IMG/VR virus record: IMGVR_UViG_3300046167_000587
Location: 1-30,976 of that record
Strand: one strand, 5' to 3'
Length of the DNA stretch: 30,976 nucleotides
From: a virus
Shown here one piece after another: positions 1 to 5,985 of the stretch. The position numbers were made by a program, and so were the translations under genes. The stretch's first letter is position 1; each line of letters opens with the position of its first letter. The notes beneath the pieces are model-generated. The model was not told the DNA's origin and searched no databases. It saw only the letters and a list, made by a program, of their open reading frames with translations.

Positions 1-431
1 GTACGTAGTATATTTTTCAAATATCAACCCATACCCCTATCTATATATATAAATATTTATATACATAGTTATTGTGTTATGTATGTATGAATGAAAAAAA
101 ATATATATACATATAAGTTTTTTATAATAAAGATATATATATACCTGTATATTTAAACTAATAAATTTATATGTATATAAATAATTATATATATAAAATG
201 AAAGTTTTATTTTATGTAAATTAAATAATTAAAATATATAAGGGCCTATATATGTATATTAAATGTATTGTAAGCTCATATTAAGCGATCTAATGTACTA
301 TAATATTTATTTGGTATACTTATATAGGTAGAGTAATTATATTGCGTTAAACAGGCCGTAAATAAGTAAGTATTATTTAAGCTGTCCAAATAAGCGATCC
401 AGGTAAGCTGTCCAGTAAAACAATAAGGCAC
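1..431. other. AT-rich non-coding region, possible origin or control region
   Basis: No credible gene is seen here. The first 250 bases are almost pure A/T with many TATATA runs, which would melt easily. From about 270 the composition changes and short repeats beginning TAAGC appear, ending in the ordered iteron array at 378-416. The combination of an easily melted tract beside short direct repeats is typical of phage replication origins, but it is also compatible with a transcriptional control region. The right end abuts the terminator of the leftward early operon. Origin function is inference only. Confidence 0.45.
378..416 (+). repeat. three tandem 13-bp iteron-like repeats
   Basis: Three copies of the 10-mer TAAGC(TG/GA)TCC start at 378, 391 and 404, exactly 13 bases apart (TAAGCTGTCC, TAAGCGATCC, TAAGCTGTCC), each followed by A. 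A fourth related copy, TAAGCGATCT, lies at 282-291. Regular spacing of slightly more than one helical turn is the hallmark of protein-binding iterons. The likely binder is unknown; the phage's DnaA-like protein is one candidate, though the sequence is not a canonical DnaA box. Confidence 0.6.
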
Positions 432-460
432 AAAAAAAACCGCATCGAATAGATACGGCT
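432..460 (-). terminator. Rho-independent terminator of leftward early operon
   Basis: Read on the minus strand, a 7-bp stem (CCGTATC with GATGCGG, one G-U pair) closes a 5-base loop and is followed directly by eight U residues. It sits about 20 bases beyond the stop codon of the last minus-strand early gene, exactly where the 2519-to-481 operon should end. Confidence 0.85.
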
Positions 461-480
461 TTCATTGTTTGTTTGGTTTG

Positions 481-711
481 TTATTTTTTTAAGTAGTTTA
501 TAAAGTTGTTAAGTTGTTCGCCTTCTTGGAGGCACTTTGTTACGTTTTGTTTCATTACTTCATCGTATTCATCATTAGTTAATGGATAATTAAATAAATC
601 ACATATTTCGTCAATTATGCAATCCCCATATTCGGGGCTATTATACTTCATTAAAATTTCCCTCAGATCATTATGAAGTAGATCTATTTTGTTATTTTCT
701 GTTGTTTCCAT
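481..711 (-). CDS. hypothetical small acidic protein (76 aa)
   Basis: I do not recognise this protein. It is 76 residues, acidic, with a predicted helical N-terminal half and a Cys-Ile-Ile-Asp-Glu stretch followed by a Leu/Tyr-rich segment; no membrane segment or catalytic motif is visible. It is the last gene of the leftward early operon, five bases after the next gene upstream, and ends just before a strong terminator. Its stop codon overlaps a copy of the A-rich motif AACAAACCAAAC that also occurs in both divergent early leaders. Small early phage genes in such positions often modify the host, but nothing in the sequence shows a function. Confidence 0.65.
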   Translation of the reverse strand: METTENNKIDLLHNDLREILMKYNSPEYGDCIIDEICDLFNYPLTNDEYDEVMKQNVTKCLQEGEQLNNFINYLKK

Positions 712-715
712 ATCG

Positions 716-1075
716 TTATGCTTTTTTAAGTTTATGAAATTGACGTGTGTTAAATAAATATATATAATAGTGATCTAGGTTAATCGCTTCCGGAAAACGT
801 GTGCCAATATAGTGCATCGGATTAATTTCGGCCTGTCTTATAAACTGGTTACGTGTGAGCATATGCTTGAAGGGATACCGCTTTATTTCTACACCTTCGC
901 ATATGTGGGCCGTAATTACTTTTGTTTGTTCGTGTACGGCAAATTCGAGAGCCTTTATATAAGTACTGAATTTATAGGTTATTTGCTTTACTCTAGATCC
1001 AAATAAACCTTTTACCTTTTGATCCTGTTTTATAGTGTAGTATAAAACTTTTTCTTTGTTAACTGGTAGCTTCAT
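716..1075 (-). CDS. hypothetical protein (119 aa)
   Basis: Unrecognised soluble protein of 119 residues, basic (many Lys, Arg and His) and rich in Tyr and Phe. There is no signal peptide or membrane segment. The C-terminal half contains a Gln-Ala-Glu-Ile-Asn-Pro-Met-His-Tyr-Ile-Gly stretch that could be a helix plus loop. It lies between the GP88-like gene and the 76-aa gene with short gaps on both sides, so it is probably co-transcribed from the 2576-2606 promoter. The opposite-strand open frame inside it is a shadow. Function cannot be assigned. Confidence 0.65.
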   Translation of the reverse strand: MKLPVNKEKVLYYTIKQDQKVKGLFGSRVKQITYKFSTYIKALEFAVHEQTKVITAHICEGVEIKRYPFKHMLTRNQFIRQAEINPMHYIGTRFPEAINLDHYYIYLFNTRQFHKLKKA

Positions 1076-1089
1076 TTTTTTACGTTTTT

Positions 1090-1746
1090 TTAGTGTATTA
1101 ATAATCCTACTTTTTTGTTCTCTGTAATCGCAAATAGATCATTTTCGGATGCATTTATATAGCCTTCGCTTTTTAACTGGTCAAGGCTGTTGAATATTTT
1201 CGCGTGTCGATCTTTGTTAAGATCTATTAAATTATCGTTTTTAGATCCAAGTGAATAAATTAAGATTAAATTACTAGGAATAAGCCCGGCAACTGGATCA
1301 AATAATTTTTTGCTTTTAGTGTAGGCATAAAACGTGATCGAAGGAAATTGATTTATAATTTCGAACCAGTCACGTATATATGTATGATTATAAAAGTCGC
1401 CCGAATCGTGAATGCGAATGTGTGATGCTTTCCTACGTTTTATAGACTCTATTAATTTTGCTTTGAATAGATCGCTATCACGTGTTAACAAATAACGTCT
1501 CTCATATGCTTTCTTTGTATTGTTCCAAATGTAAGAACCTTTTGAAGCATAACAGAAGGCTACACATTCCTTCGCAAATGGGCAGGTGATGCGACCTGTC
1601 GAATGGCTTTTATAAGCGGTAATACCAAAGTTGTATAAACGTATTTTGTTCTCTTTTGACGTTTTCCTCATTTTGCCGTTTTGGGTTAAGATCTTATCAA
1701 AAGTAAGTTCGTTAATTTCAGCGGTTGTAATTTCAAGTTTTTTCAT
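1090..1746 (-). CDS. GP88-family phage protein (Cys-rich, radical-SAM-like signature)
   Basis: A 218-residue protein matching the phage gene product 88 family seen in mycobacteriophages and many others, whose function is unknown. The signature is visible: a cysteine cluster at C55, C61 and C65 inside CPFAKECVAFCYA, then RIHDSGDF at residues 111-118, then a Tyr-Ile-x-x-Trp helix and a Phe-Tyr-Ala-Tyr-Thr-Lys-Ser strand. The related Gp37/Gp68 phage family has a radical-SAM-like Cys cluster, and the SGDF segment resembles an SAM/cluster-proximal loop. The spacing here (CX5CX3C) differs from the classical CX3CX2C, so a metal or Fe-S cluster is plausible but not shown. It sits in the leftward early operon with small unknown genes, consistent with an accessory rather than structural role. 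Confidence 0.8.
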   Translation of the reverse strand: MKKLEITTAEINELTFDKILTQNGKMRKTSKENKIRLYNFGITAYKSHSTGRITCPFAKECVAFCYASKGSYIWNNTKKAYERRYLLTRDSDLFKAKLIESIKRRKASHIRIHDSGDFYNHTYIRDWFEIINQFPSITFYAYTKSKKLFDPVAGLIPSNLILIYSLGSKNDNLIDLNKDRHAKIFNSLDQLKSEGYINASENDLFAITENKKVGLLIH

Positions 1747-1764
1747 TTTGTTTGTTTTTTTTGG

Positions 1765-1977
1765 TTATGAATATATTTTGTCCTCCAGTTCGGCGATGTC
1801 TTCACAGCTGAAATTATCGTAAATACATTCGGTTATATCGATCCAATTGCCGGTTTTTTTGTCTGTAAAAATAAATTCAGTCTCTTCGAATTCGCCATTG
1901 TAATAAATTCCGTTAATATCTAAACTATATGTTTTTTTGTGGATCGTATGTGTTTTAATTGTCTTTACTGGATTCAT
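1765..1977 (-). CDS. hypothetical protein (70 aa)
   Basis: Unrecognised 70-residue acidic protein. The sequence alternates short hydrophobic and polar residues in a way that suggests a small beta-rich fold (KTYSLDINGIYYNGEF, then a Phe-Ile-Phe-Thr-Asp strand) followed by an acidic helix (Asn-Phe-Ser-Cys-Glu-Asp-Ile-Ala-Glu-Leu-Glu). It is in the leftward early operon, 18 bases upstream of the GP88-family gene and four bases downstream of a small membrane protein gene. No function can be assigned. Confidence 0.6.
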   Translation of the reverse strand: MNPVKTIKTHTIHKKTYSLDINGIYYNGEFEETEFIFTDKKTGNWIDITECIYDNFSCEDIAELEDKIYS

Positions 1978-1981
1978 AGTG

Positions 1982-2167
1982 TTATTTTTTAGTTGTTAAT
2001 TTTTCGTCATATTGAATCGCATCTTGTAAAACTAGGTACAGAGCAAAAATACCGAAGGGCATTAAATAAAGGGCGGCCTTGTTACCAGTTGCAGTAAATA
2101 AGATTAAAATAATAAGATTTAATAAAATCAAAATTGTAATGGCGAAGTTGTAGGTTAATTTTGTCAT
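1982..2167 (-). CDS. small membrane protein with two predicted TM helices (61 aa)
   Basis: A 61-residue protein with two clear hydrophobic segments, at about residues 8-26 (Ile/Leu-rich) and 31-48, separated by a short Thr-Gly-Asn-Lys turn, and a charged C-terminal tail. The topology is a helical hairpin in the inner membrane. It belongs to the leftward early operon. Two-helix early membrane proteins in phages can act in superinfection exclusion or membrane modification, but this one has no recognisable family, so that is only a possibility. It is not next to the lysis-type genes, which argues against a holin role. Confidence 0.6.
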   Translation of the reverse strand: MTKLTYNFAITILILLNLIILILFTATGNKAALYLMPFGIFALYLVLQDAIQYDEKLTTKK

Positions 2168-2198
2168 AACGTTTTTTTTAGTTGGTTACTTTTTAATA

Positions 2199-2519
2199 CT
2201 AGTTATTTTTTAATAGTTGTTTGAAGGCCTTTAATATAATTCGAAGCTCATAAGCTAGGGCCGGACGTCCGATAAGATCGCAATCCTGGTTATTTACATT
2301 ATATCGCTTCGCAAATTGATAATTGTGATCAAATTTAGATGCATCGATATATACAAATTGATTTTTCACTTTTATCGGGCCGTCTAAAATAATGTAACTA
2401 TACATAGTTGATCCGGCATAAGTTCCGGCATAAGTATTCGAATTATTTACGGCCGGTAAAAGCTCATTTATTTCATTAATCATCCTAGTGATAGCGATCG
2501 GGAATTTTTTTGTTGTCAT
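2199..2519 (-). CDS. hypothetical protein (106 aa), first gene of leftward early operon
   Basis: An unrecognised 106-residue basic protein, rich in Tyr and Asn, with no membrane segment. The N-terminal part contains a helix (Met-Ile-Asn-Glu-Ile-Asn-Glu-Leu-Leu) and the middle has several short strands ending in YIDASKFDHNYQF. The C-terminus is a Lys/Leu-rich amphipathic helix. It is the promoter-proximal gene of the minus-strand early operon: the Bacteroidetes-like promoter at 2576-2606 should start transcripts near 2570, giving a leader of about 50 bases that contains the AAACAAACCAAAC motif. Confidence 0.65.
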   Translation of the reverse strand: MTTKKFPIAITRMINEINELLPAVNNSNTYAGTYAGSTMYSYIILDGPIKVKNQFVYIDASKFDHNYQFAKRYNVNNQDCDLIGRPALAYELRIILKAFKQLLKNN

Positions 2520-2543
2520 AATTAAGTATTTAAGTTGTTAAAT

Positions 2544-2556
2544 GTTTGGTTTGTTT
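2544..2556 (-). promoter_or_regulatory. A-rich leader motif shared by both early transcripts
   Basis: The 13-mer AAACAAACCAAAC lies in the leader of the minus-strand early transcript, and the same 13-mer immediately precedes the start of the first plus-strand early gene (about 3060-3072). A 12-base match occurs again at 471-482. Bacteroidetes mRNAs lack Shine-Dalgarno pairing and use A-rich leaders, so a translation-enhancing role is likely, but exact duplication is suggestive of a shared element. Confidence 0.5.
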
Positions 2557-2575
2557 CCTAGCGGTTGATTTTGTG

Positions 2576-2606
2576 TAAATATAATAAATTATAAACAAGT
2601 TGCAAA
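2576..2606 (-). promoter_or_regulatory. Bacteroidetes-type promoter for leftward early operon
   Basis: On the minus strand, TTTG (2603-2606) is followed after exactly 19 bases by TATATTTA (2576-2583). The Bacteroidetes vegetative consensus is TTTG or TTG, 19-21 bases, TAnnTTTG; only the last base of the -7 box differs. It lies 57 bases or more upstream of the 2519 start codon and is oriented into that operon. Confidence 0.65.
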
Positions 2607-2895
2607 CAATAATACAAAACTTTTAAAGGGCCTTAATGTACGTGTGTACGCGAATACAAATTAATATTATAATAAACAAATTTTTTTATACAAATATTTT
2701 TAGCTCGATCCGGCCCAAATATATATAAAGCTATATAGTTTGCTTAATTAGTCGCAAGGTATATATCTAGATAGTTGACTATTTTATTACATAAGTTTCA
2801 ACATATATAGTTATATAACTACTTTAGTTTTTAAAAACTGATATACTTACTTAATTACATATTGTAATACTTAGATATATACATATATAAAAACC

Positions 2896-2932
2896 TCGAT
2901 ACGATAGGGGAGACCCTCCCCTACTCTATCGA
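2896..2932. terminator. strong hairpin flanked by A and T runs, bidirectional terminator or structural element
   Basis: An inner 8-bp perfect stem (TAGGGGAG with CTCCCCTA, 3-base loop) is extended, across a 3-by-3 internal loop, by a 6-bp outer stem (TCGATA with TATCGA). It is preceded by five A and followed by CTTTTTC, so it resembles a bidirectional Rho-independent terminator. However, no gene reads into it from either side, since both flanking promoters point away. It may insulate the control region or be an origin or packaging structure. Confidence 0.6.
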
Positions 2933-2975
2933 CTTTTTCGACTCAATCTGGATTTTATCGAAATTATTCTCTATT

Positions 2976-2991
2976 TAATACGCACGTATTA
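2976..2991. promoter_or_regulatory. palindromic operator candidate
   Basis: A perfect inverted repeat, TAATACG-CA-CGTATTA, ends 16 bases upstream of the -33 element of the rightward early promoter. Its size and position fit a dimeric activator or repressor site. No obvious repressor gene is present in the window, so the binder is unknown. Confidence 0.45.
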
Positions 2992-3007
2992 TTTTCTAGG
3001 AGAAATG

Positions 3008-3038
3008 TTTGAATAAGTATTTTTTTTTAATATATTTG
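3008..3038 (+). promoter_or_regulatory. Bacteroidetes-type promoter for replication operon
   Basis: TTTG at 3008-3011 is followed after exactly 19 bases by TATATTTG at 3031-3038, a perfect match to the Bacteroidetes vegetative promoter. Transcription would start near 3044, about 30 bases before the first gene of the plus-strand operon. Confidence 0.8.
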
Positions 3039-3073
3039 TGAACAACAAATGTTAATTCTAAACAAACCAAACT

Positions 3074-3352
3074 ATGAATTACTTTCAAAAAATAAAACTA
3101 TTACAGACTTCAAAAGACATTATAAAGAATTCTTATAATTTAAATTATAAAGAAAATATTTTTGATGTTGATGTCGAATACGCATATTACCCTGATAAAT
3201 ACAAGGGTAGTAACCCACCTAAAGTACGTTTCGTACTACATACAGACAAGGGTAAGGCTATACACTATAAGGACTGTCCGAAGCATTATATAGACTTTGT
3301 TCAGGCCATCATTAAGGCTGCCTACGAAGTAGATTGTAAACTACTAAGCTAG
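3074..3352 (+). CDS. hypothetical protein (92 aa), first gene of replication operon
   Basis: An unrecognised 92-residue basic protein. The N-terminal part is helical (Gln-Lys-Ile-Lys-Leu-Leu-Gln). The middle looks like two beta strands around YKGSNPPKVRFVLHTDKG, and the C-terminus is an Ala/Ile helix with two cysteines. No membrane segment is seen. It starts about 30 bases after a perfect early promoter and is preceded directly by the A-rich motif AAACAAACCAAAC. As the first product of the replication transcript it may be a regulator or host-takeover factor, but no motif proves this. Confidence 0.65.
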   Translation: MNYFQKIKLLQTSKDIIKNSYNLNYKENIFDVDVEYAYYPDKYKGSNPPKVRFVLHTDKGKAIHYKDCPKHYIDFVQAIIKAAYEVDCKLLS

Positions 3353-3442
3353 AAAGTGAAAGTTTCATTTTTGTAAGTTTTATTTTTCCTTAAAACATAC
3401 CACCCCTGTTACTAACAAGTAAACTTTAAACAACTATATATT

Positions 3443-3982
3443 ATGAATGGACATTGGAAAAAGCAATTCAATTACGATTATCTAGGATCGTACTCTTTAG
3501 ATGGAAAAAAAGAAGCGGTGGTTACTATCACCAAACTAGACACGGACAAAGTAACTGGACAACAAGGCAGAAAGGAAGACTGCTTTGTGGTTTACTTTAA
3601 GGAGTTCGACAAACCGATGATACTTAATCGAACCAATGCGAAGGCAATCGAGAAGGTGTGCGGGAGCGGTTTAGTTGAGAATTGGGTAGGCACACAAGTA
3701 ACTCTTTATGTAGAGCAAGGAGTCAAGGCTTTTGGCGAGGTGGTAGATGCTCTCAGGATCAGAGATAAAAAGCCTACTAGACAAAAGATGACTAAGGAGG
3801 TTGAGACAAGTATGCTCGATGCAATTAAATCAGGTAAAGGAGCTCAAGTTGAACAGGCTCTAATTAAGTATGATATGACTAGTTCTAGTCTACAACGGAT
3901 TAACGATGCATTATTGTCTGATAAAGACATAAAAGACTCTAGGTTTAAGAAGGCTGCTAATGCAATACCACCGATAGAATAA
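3443..3982 (+). CDS. OB-fold-like phage protein upstream of RecE-like exonuclease
   Basis: A 179-residue protein in the slot where phage recombination modules carry a single-strand annealing or ssDNA-binding partner of the exonuclease. The first 110 residues have alternating beta-strand patterns (AVVTITKLDTDKV, CFVVYFKEFDKPMIL, then Val-Thr-Leu-Tyr-Val-Glu) that suggest an OB fold. A helical, Lys-rich C-terminal region of about 70 residues follows. I do not recognise a RecT, Red-beta or Sak signature. The next start codon overlaps its stop (TAATG), so translation is probably coupled. The nucleic-acid-binding role is inferred from the fold pattern and position. Confidence 0.55.
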   Translation: MNGHWKKQFNYDYLGSYSLDGKKEAVVTITKLDTDKVTGQQGRKEDCFVVYFKEFDKPMILNRTNAKAIEKVCGSGLVENWVGTQVTLYVEQGVKAFGEVVDALRIRDKKPTRQKMTKEVETSMLDAIKSGKGAQVEQALIKYDMTSSSLQRINDALLSDKDIKDSRFKKAANAIPPIE

Positions 3983-4134
3983 TGATGTTGTTAGTTATTG
4001 TAGCGTGGGTTTTAGTGGTAGCCAATGCACCTTGGTGGATTTGGTTATGCTTCACGATACACATTATTGGTGGTTTTGTAGCTTGGGTGTTTAACTACGA
4101 CTTCAATAAACTAAACGAAAAATTTAACGAGTAG
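3982..4134 (+). CDS. small two-TM membrane protein (50 aa)
   Basis: This 50-codon frame starts at the TAATG overlap with the preceding gene and stops four bases before the exonuclease gene, filling an otherwise empty gap in the operon exactly. The product has two hydrophobic segments, about residues 2-15 and 18-37 (Trp-rich, with an Asn-Ala-Pro turn between them), and a short charged Asn/Lys-rich tail. It has an alternative start at the second Met codon. The tight packing supports it as a real gene; function is unknown. Confidence 0.55.
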   Translation: MMLLVIVAWVLVVANAPWWIWLCFTIHIIGGFVAWVFNYDFNKLNEKFNE

Positions 4135-4137
4135 ACT

Positions 4138-4914
4138 ATGAAAACATTTAACACAGACGAGGAATACTACGGGGATTACGAGTATGTCACAAATTCTCAG
4201 TTGGGCTATATTAAGAAGTCACCTGCTTACTATTGGAAGATGCGTAACGGAGGTAGCTTAGACACACCTGCGTTAAGGTTTGGTGCTTTAGTACACACAC
4301 TTATATTAGAACCGGAGAAGTACCAAGAAAACTTTGTGGTGTTTAATCCTGATGACAGGCCTGAGAAGGACAAGGGTATGACTAGTAAGTTAAATAGAGC
4401 TTGGAGAGTAAGATTGGAAGAGGAATGTGCAGATGGTCGTAAGTATCTTATGACAATGGATCAGTACAACTTAGCAATTAAACTTAGAAACAAGTTACTT
4501 AGTTGTCCCGATGTAAAGGCGATACTAGACAATTGTGAGACAGAAGTACCTAAGTGTTGGGTTGACTTTAACACTATGACTAAGTGCAAAGGGAAAGCAG
4601 ATATAGTTGTAGATAATGGCGATGTATTGGTAGATATTAAGACAACCGGTAAAAACGTTTCTGAATTTAGAAAAAGTGCTTACAGGTATGGATATAACAG
4701 ACAGGCTGCATTCTATATGGATGGCTTTAACGCAAAGGAATTTGTATTTATTGTAATCGAGTCTAATGCACCACATCAAATTGGTATCTTTAGGTGTTCT
4801 GATATGTTTATCGATTCAGGTAGGCAAGAATATATTGAGCTCTTAGAGAAGAAAAGAAAATATTGTGAAACACAAACAAAAGCAAATAACCATATAATTC
4901 ACGAAGAACTATGA
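4138..4914 (+). CDS. RecE-like 5'-3' exonuclease (PD-(D/E)XK, DUF3799 type)
   Basis: A 258-residue protein matching the C-terminal nuclease domain of RecE/exonuclease VIII-type phage proteins. These resect double-stranded ends to leave 3' overhangs for annealing during replication and recombination. The family landmarks are all visible: an N-terminal SQLGYIKKSPAYYW helix, GALVHTLILEP with H53, the acidic residue D155 in KGKADIV, the DIKTT core with D166 and K168, and the Tyr-x-x-Gln helix with Q189. The length is normal for the free-standing form. It is in the replication operon, after an OB-like protein and a tiny membrane protein, and overlaps the next gene by four bases (ATGA). Confidence 0.88.
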   Translation: MKTFNTDEEYYGDYEYVTNSQLGYIKKSPAYYWKMRNGGSLDTPALRFGALVHTLILEPEKYQENFVVFNPDDRPEKDKGMTSKLNRAWRVRLEEECADGRKYLMTMDQYNLAIKLRNKLLSCPDVKAILDNCETEVPKCWVDFNTMTKCKGKADIVVDNGDVLVDIKTTGKNVSEFRKSAYRYGYNRQAAFYMDGFNAKEFVFIVIESNAPHQIGIFRCSDMFIDSGRQEYIELLEKKRKYCETQTKANNHIIHEEL

Positions 4915-5324
4915 GAAGAAAGGAAGCTACCCCTTACGGCAAAAGAAGACTTAAAGAGGGTTTAAGTATTGTTACCAAGTTTTGGAACGTAACAAATGAA
5001 GAGGTGTTGGGTAAGTCTAGACATCGTCACATTATGAATGCTAGACATTCTCTAAGGTTTTACTTGACTATGAGTAGAGATTTACCTTTAGCAGAAATAG
5101 CTTGTTTAACTAATGGTGACCATTCAGTTATCATCCACTCAAAAAAAATGTTTGAGACTTTATGTTTATACGATCCTGACTTCAGGCAAATGCAAAGCAT
5201 CTTTATCGGTGAAGTAAAGCACGAGCATAAAGTAAGTAGGACAGTTAAGATAGAGGAGATATTAATTTCCGGGTTACCAATTAGAGAGAAACGACTAAAA
5301 ATAGAGGGGCTTTATGAAAATTGA
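4911..5324 (+). CDS. stand-alone DnaA domain IV-like DNA-binding protein
   Basis: A 137-residue protein whose residues 25-82 resemble the C-terminal DNA-binding domain of the initiator DnaA: the SRHRHIMNARHSLRFYL helix, then a helix with LAEIACL, then NGDHSVIIHSKK, equivalent to the DnaA signature that contacts the 9-mer box. The AAA+ ATPase and N-terminal domains are absent, and the C-terminal 50 residues are unlike DnaA. A protein of this kind could bind the phage origin or compete with host DnaA. The next gene product in order of role, a loader-like protein and a DnaB-like helicase, support an initiation function. It overlaps the flanking genes by four and eleven bases, so it is tightly coupled. 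Confidence 0.8.
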   Translation: MRRKEATPYGKRRLKEGLSIVTKFWNVTNEEVLGKSRHRHIMNARHSLRFYLTMSRDLPLAEIACLTNGDHSVIIHSKKMFETLCLYDPDFRQMQSIFIGEVKHEHKVSRTVKIEEILISGLPIREKRLKIEGLYEN

Positions 5325-5571
5325 TAGATTAGATGTGGCACACGAAGAAATCACAGAGAATTGTGATGAATACATTGTAATATCTGCTGAAAACAGAATT
5401 GACGATGATGGCTTTGACCCTATGGAAGAGTTGGTAACTAGGGCATATGTCAGAACCGATGGAGAAATTCTTAAACAAATATTAATAGACGAGATGCAAA
5501 ACTCGAAAAAATTTGCTAACTTCGTTGAAGAAGTTGTTAACGAGTATAATCAATTAAATTCTGAATTATGA
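5314..5571 (+). CDS. hypothetical acidic protein (85 aa)
   Basis: Unrecognised, strongly acidic 85-residue protein with no membrane segment. It has an N-terminal half with an EYIVISAEN strand and a Pro-Met-Glu-Glu-Leu helix, and a C-terminal helical half (ILIDEMQNSKKFANFVEEV). It overlaps the DnaA-like gene by 11 bases at its start and the SSB-like gene by 4 bases at its end, so it is translated as part of the replication operon. Its position suggests an accessory replication role, but no motif supports one. Confidence 0.65.
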   Translation: MKIDRLDVAHEEITENCDEYIVISAENRIDDDGFDPMEELVTRAYVRTDGEILKQILIDEMQNSKKFANFVEEVVNEYNQLNSEL

Positions 5572-5921
5572 GTAACTTACAAATTACTGGAGCAATCACA
5601 AAAATTACAGACGTGATTGAAGGGACGTCAAAAGCAGGAAAGTCTTGGAAAAAACTAGGCTTTGTTGTTCAAACCGCAAGTGAATATCCTAAAGATGTAT
5701 TCTTTAGTGTGTTCGGAGAAGAGAAGGTAGAGAACTTTCTAAAGTACAATAAGGTGGGGCAAACAGTAGATGTTAGCTTTAACGTAGAGTCTAGAGAATA
5801 CAACGATAGATTCTATACTGACCTACAGGCTTGGAAAGTGTTTACGAATGCAAGTAAAGAAGAAGCTAGTGTTGCAGCTCCAACTGAGGAGTTCCATAAA
5901 GCGGATGATTTACCATTTTAA
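5568..5921 (+). CDS. DUF3127-family SSB-like protein
   Basis: A 117-residue protein resembling the Bacteroidetes DUF3127 family, which is related to single-stranded-DNA-binding proteins. Residues 1-90 show the OB-fold strand order: TGAITKITDVIEG, a WKKLGFVVQT strand, DVFFSVFG, GQTVDVSFNVESRE and FYTDLQAWKVF. The C-terminus is a disordered acidic tail ending DDLPF, equivalent to the SSB tip that recruits replication and repair partners. It is probably the phage SSB that coats DNA during replication. It overlaps the previous gene by four bases and is followed by a hairpin that may attenuate the transcript. Confidence 0.85.
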   Translation: MSNLQITGAITKITDVIEGTSKAGKSWKKLGFVVQTASEYPKDVFFSVFGEEKVENFLKYNKVGQTVDVSFNVESREYNDRFYTDLQAWKVFTNASKEEASVAAPTEEFHKADDLPF

Positions 5922-5926
5922 TATTG

Positions 5927-5960
5927 GAGGGGTGTAAAAGCCCCTCTCTTATTTCTTTTT
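5927..5960 (+). terminator. hairpin and T-rich tract after SSB-like gene, probable attenuator
   Basis: A 6-bp GC-rich stem (GAGGGG with CCCCTC, 8-base loop) begins six bases after the SSB-like stop codon and is followed by TCTTATTTCTTTTT. The U-tract is interrupted, so read-through into the helicase genes is expected. No Bacteroidetes-type promoter is visible before the next gene, which supports partial rather than full termination. Confidence 0.6.
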
Positions 5961-5985
5961 AAAATTAACCAAACTAAATTAAGAA

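Larger units (their letters stand above)
2607..3007. other. non-coding divergent control region
   Basis: No gene is seen. The stretch is AT-rich and contains a pair of direct TGTACG repeats (2638-2643 and 2646-2651), a strong GC-rich hairpin (2896-2932) and a 16-base palindrome (2976-2991) just upstream of the rightward promoter. It separates the two early operons and probably contains the switch sites that set their expression. Confidence 0.6.

Noticed and set aside
812-1006. Plus-strand open frame opposite the 119-aa gene
   Set aside because: It is antisense to a well-packed operon gene with no promoter or recognisable product; the other antisense frames over structural genes were rejected for the same reason.
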